A DNA stretch of 14,752 nucleotides from Microcaldota archaeon (GTDB lineage: Archaea > Micrarchaeota > Micrarchaeia > Micrarchaeales > CABMGC01), in the NCBI GenBank assembly GCA_021846005.1, contig JAJZIZ010000015.1:1-14752 (forward strand), in the 5' to 3' direction. A model generated the notes under the pieces. That model did no database searches. It saw only the letters and a program-made list of their open reading frames with translations, and was not told where the DNA came from. Below are positions 13,040-14,752 of this stretch, piece after piece (within the stretch, counting starts at the first letter, position 1; every line of letters starts with the position of its first letter). The position numbers and the translations under genes were made by a program.

Positions 13040-13306
13040 TCACAAAAATGCTTTGTGACTGCGGCTGTTCTTTCCGTGTTCTTTTGATATCCTTACAGAT
13101 ATTAGATTTGAGGCAAGCACCGCGTATACATTGCCTTCTGGACGGCCTGCATGCTTGAGCGCCTCCGCCTGCAGATTCCCTATGGCAGATTCAAGTTCCT
13201 TGAGATTGGACCGGAAGGGATGACGCAGCACGCTGAATGTGAATTCCCCTATTTCGGGGAGGCATTCTTCGAGATCTGCAGGATCCTTGGTTTTTTCGGA
13301 AGGCAT
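13040..13306 (-). CDS. Small protein of unknown function upstream of the L7Ae operon
   Basis: I do not recognise the family. From the ATG at 13306 the protein has 88 residues. It is acidic at the N-terminus (KTKDPADLEECLPEIGEF), then has a segment FTFSVLRHPFRSN, an amphipathic helix (LKELESAIGNLQAEALKHAG), a predicted strand NVYAVLASNLISVRI and a basic end. There is no signal peptide or membrane helix. Codon use (ATA, AGG, CTC, GAA) resembles the neighbours, which supports a real gene. The frame extends to an ATG at 13336 that would add ten residues with a CxxC (FCTSC), but the TATA box at 13343-13350 predicts a start near 13321, favouring 13306. A strand-helix-strand mini-domain binding nucleic acid would suit the ribosomal neighbourhood, but that is only a guess. 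Confidence 0.6.
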   Translation of the reverse strand: MPSEKTKDPADLEECLPEIGEFTFSVLRHPFRSNLKELESAIGNLQAEALKHAGRPEGNVYAVLASNLISVRISKEHGKNSRSHKAFL

Positions 13307-13340
13307 TTTGTCACAGGATGTACAGAATGTTCCCATGTAT

Positions 13341-13370
13341 CAGTATATAATACTGTCTCCTTGCAGACAG
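13341..13370. promoter_or_regulatory. Palindromic TATA box and adjacent dyad of the small unknown gene
   Basis: CAGTAT-ATA-ATACTG (13341-13355) is a perfect palindrome around the TATA box TTATATAC (minus, 13343-13350). It abuts a second perfect dyad, CTGTCT/AGACAG (13353-13358 and 13365-13370, six-base spacer). Such symmetry over a core promoter suggests an operator, possibly autoregulatory. Confidence 0.4.
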
Positions 13371-13399
13371 GTGCGGGTTTGAGACATCTGGCGCTTTGA

Positions 13400-13416
13400 G
13401 ACCTGACAGTCTGGTC
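13400..13416. promoter_or_regulatory. 17-bp near-perfect palindrome in the divergent region before HMG-CoA synthase
   Basis: GACCTGACAGTCTGGTC has dyad symmetry at 7 of 8 arm positions around a central A (only the T/T pair fails). It lies about midway between the small unknown gene and HMG-CoA synthase and could bind a dimeric regulator. Function is not shown by sequence alone. Confidence 0.3.
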
Positions 13417-13494
13417 GGGAAAAGAATGACTGCACGGACCAAGGAATGCCTGGCGATTATGCCTAAAATTCGCTGAAAGACTTACGCCATCGTA

Positions 13495-13511
13495 TAGTAT
13501 ATTAATTAATA
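13495..13511 (+). promoter_or_regulatory. TATA box of HMG-CoA synthase
   Basis: The AT-rich core TAGTATATTAATTAATA includes a TATATTAA box near 13498-13505, predicting a start near 13527 and a leader of about 10 nt. TATTAATTAATA (13500-13511) is a perfect 12-bp palindrome overlapping it. No Shine-Dalgarno sequence precedes the ATG, as expected for a short-leader transcript. Confidence 0.45.
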
Positions 13512-13536
13512 CGAAGAAATCTACATTTGATAATTT

Positions 13537-14586
13537 ATGGCAGGAATAGTAGGTTATGGCGCATACGTCCCGAAACTCAGGATAAAGGTAGAAGAGATAG
13601 CGAGAGTATGGAACGAGGACGGAGAGAGCATAAAGCGCGGCCTCAACATAAAGGAAAAGAGCGTTCCTGCTTTTGACGAAGACGCAGCAACGATAGCAGT
13701 AGAGGCCGCCAGGAAGGCAGTTTACCATTCAGGAATAAATCCGCGGGAGCTTGGGGCAGTATATGTGGGCTCAGAATCGCACCCCTACGCAGTCAAGCCT
13801 ACAGCCACAATAGTGGCGCAGGCAATAGATGCAGGACATAAGCTTACCGCGGCAGATTTGGAATTCGCATGCAAGGCAGGCACTGCAGGAATACAGATGC
13901 TCATGGGAATGACAGACAGCAAGATGATAAAGTACGGAATTACAGTAGGCAGCGATACCTCGCAGGGAAGGCCGGGAGATGCCCTGGAATACACGGCCAG
14001 CGCAGGCGGCGCGGCTTTCATAATAGGCAGCAGCAAGGAAGAGAACATAGCAGAGATACTTAAAACAGTAAGCTATACCTCAGACACCCCTGATTTCTGG
14101 AGGAGGGAGGGCGCAAATTTCCCGTCCCACGGAGGCAGGTTTACCGGAGAACCGGGATATTTCAAGCATGTTGTAGGAGCCACAAATATGCTTTTCGAGG
14201 AAACAGGATTCAAGCCTTCAGACTTCGATTATGCGGTTTTCCACCAGCCTAACGGAAAGTTCCCGCTCAATGCCGCAAAAATGCTCGGCTTCGAGACTAA
14301 ACAGGTTGAAGAAGGCCTGCTTACGCCAATAATAGGCAATACATACTCGGGGGCTTCGATGCTTGGGTTGTCTGCAGTGCTAGACAAGTCAAAGCCAGGA
14401 GAAAAGATAATGGTTACAAGCTTCGGCTCTGGCGCCGGCAGCGACTCCTTCGCGATAGAAGTGACAGAGAATATAGAGAGTAAGAGGGAGAGAAGCCCGC
14501 AGATAAGGAATACGCTTGACAAGGAAAAGCAATACATAGACTATGCAGTCTATCTGAAAAACAGGAATTCGATAGTTAGGACTTGA
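13537..14586 (+). CDS. Hydroxymethylglutaryl-CoA synthase, archaeal type
   Basis: Condenses acetyl-CoA with acetoacetyl-CoA to HMG-CoA, the entry to the mevalonate pathway that feeds archaeal isoprenoid lipids. The 349 residues match the length and motifs of archaeal HMGS: general base Glu80 in [12 protein letters not shown], nucleophile Cys112 in [16 protein letters not shown] (136-143), His236 in [10 protein letters not shown], and GNTYSGAS in the thiolase-fold C-terminal half. Key residues are intact. In many archaea this gene sits with acetyl-CoA acetyltransferase and a DUF35 OB-fold protein that form one complex with it. Here the next gene, one base after the stop codon, encodes a secreted protein, so the partners must be elsewhere or upstream of nothing visible here. 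A TATA element at about 13498-13505 gives a short leader. Confidence 0.95.
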   Translation: MAGIVGYGAYVPKLRIKVEEIARVWNEDGESIKRGLNIKEKSVPAFDEDAATIAVEAARKAVYHSGINPRELGAVYVGSESHPYAVKPTATIVAQAIDAGHKLTAADLEFACKAGTAGIQMLMGMTDSKMIKYGITVGSDTSQGRPGDALEYTASAGGAAFIIGSSKEENIAEILKTVSYTSDTPDFWRREGANFPSHGGRFTGEPGYFKHVVGATNMLFEETGFKPSDFDYAVFHQPNGKFPLNAAKMLGFETKQVEEGLLTPIIGNTYSGASMLGLSAVLDKSKPGEKIMVTSFGSGAGSDSFAIEVTENIESKRERSPQIRNTLDKEKQYIDYAVYLKNRNSIVRT

Positions 14587-14587
14587 A

Positions 14588-14752
14588 ATGAAAATCTATA
14601 ATGTTTTGATAGCCTTGGCGATTGCGATTGCGTTTATGCTGTTTGTAAGAACCTACACAGGTGTGAAAGCAGCCGATCTTGCGAATCCTGGAACACTCAA
14701 CCTAACGCAGATCGACTCATATCCAGTCTGCAGTCCCAGCATTCCAAACTCA
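14588..14752 (+). CDS. Secreted or membrane-anchored protein, 3' end cut by window
   Basis: The frame opens with ATG one base after the HMG-CoA synthase stop codon and stays open for 55 codons to the right edge, so the gene continues outside. The N-terminus is a clear signal peptide or membrane anchor (MKIYNVLIALAIAIAFMLFV), with possible cleavage near the KAA at about residue 31-33. The visible mature part is polar and contains an NLT sequon and one Cys (YPVCSP). The family cannot be identified from this fragment. The tight spacing suggests co-transcription with HMG-CoA synthase, but the link may only reflect genome compaction. Confidence 0.65.
   Translation, partial: MKIYNVLIALAIAIAFMLFVRTYTGVKAADLANPGTLNLTQIDSYPVCSPSIPNS

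Noticed and set aside
13370..13480. tRNA-like or box C/D-like stretch (GGGTTTGAGAC and CTGA elements)
   Set aside because: No acceptor stem, anticodon arm or D-arm could be assembled on either strand, and no proper box C (RTGATGA) pairs with the CTGA elements.
1..14752. CRISPR array, rRNA, tRNA or intact insertion sequence
   Set aside because: No regularly spaced repeats, cloverleaf sequences, rRNA motifs, or transposase with terminal repeats were seen on reading both strands.

Overview
The window is archaeal and gene-dense. It encodes transcription factor B, the L7Ae-S28e-L24e ribosomal cluster, an archaeal-type HMG-CoA synthase, a Dpo4-like Y-family polymerase and a tetraether synthase (Tes/MJ0619 family), and its promoters carry TATA boxes about 25 bp upstream of short leaders. 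Intergenic spaces are small and proteins are often compact or oddly extended, which recalls a small-genome lineage such as Micrarchaeota/ARMAN. That placement is inference; archaeal identity is firm.

Layout. Positions 1-1465 hold the 3' part of one AT-rich, unrecognised gene that looks compositionally foreign, followed by about 260 bp of AT-rich non-coding or decayed sequence. Tes (minus, 1726-3771) diverges from tfb (plus, 4099-5187) across a 327-bp control region; tfb is followed closely by a small membrane protein and malic enzyme (to 6917). Convergent with these, on the minus strand, are a protein built of repeats resembling the ribosomal stalk P1/L12 dimerisation domain (6946-7896) and a short metallo-beta-lactamase/beta-CASP nuclease (7984-8958). 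The nuclease diverges from thioredoxin reductase (9031-9975) over what looks like one shared TATA box. Next on the minus strand are a DNA polymerase IV and an atypical AMMECR1 protein (10041-11740), then the ribosomal operon L7Ae-S28e-L24e (12936 down to 11926) and a small unknown protein (13040-13306). The window closes on the plus strand with HMG-CoA synthase (13537-14586) and the start of a secreted protein cut by the right edge.

How the genes fit together. HMG-CoA synthase supplies mevalonate for isoprenoid lipids and Tes couples lipid chains into tetraethers, so the cell probably makes and remodels its own archaeal membrane lipids. Malic enzyme (pyruvate plus reduced nicotinamide cofactor) and thioredoxin reductase belong to central carbon and redox metabolism. 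The rest is information processing: initiation factor, ribosomal proteins, translesion polymerase and nuclease.

The most unusual items are the P1-stalk-like tandem-repeat protein, the Cys/Gly/His-rich tail on Tes, the AMMECR1 protein lacking the family's RGCIG signature, low-complexity extensions on TFB, L7Ae and S28e, and several symmetric promoter elements. No tRNA, rRNA, CRISPR array or intact insertion sequence was seen.
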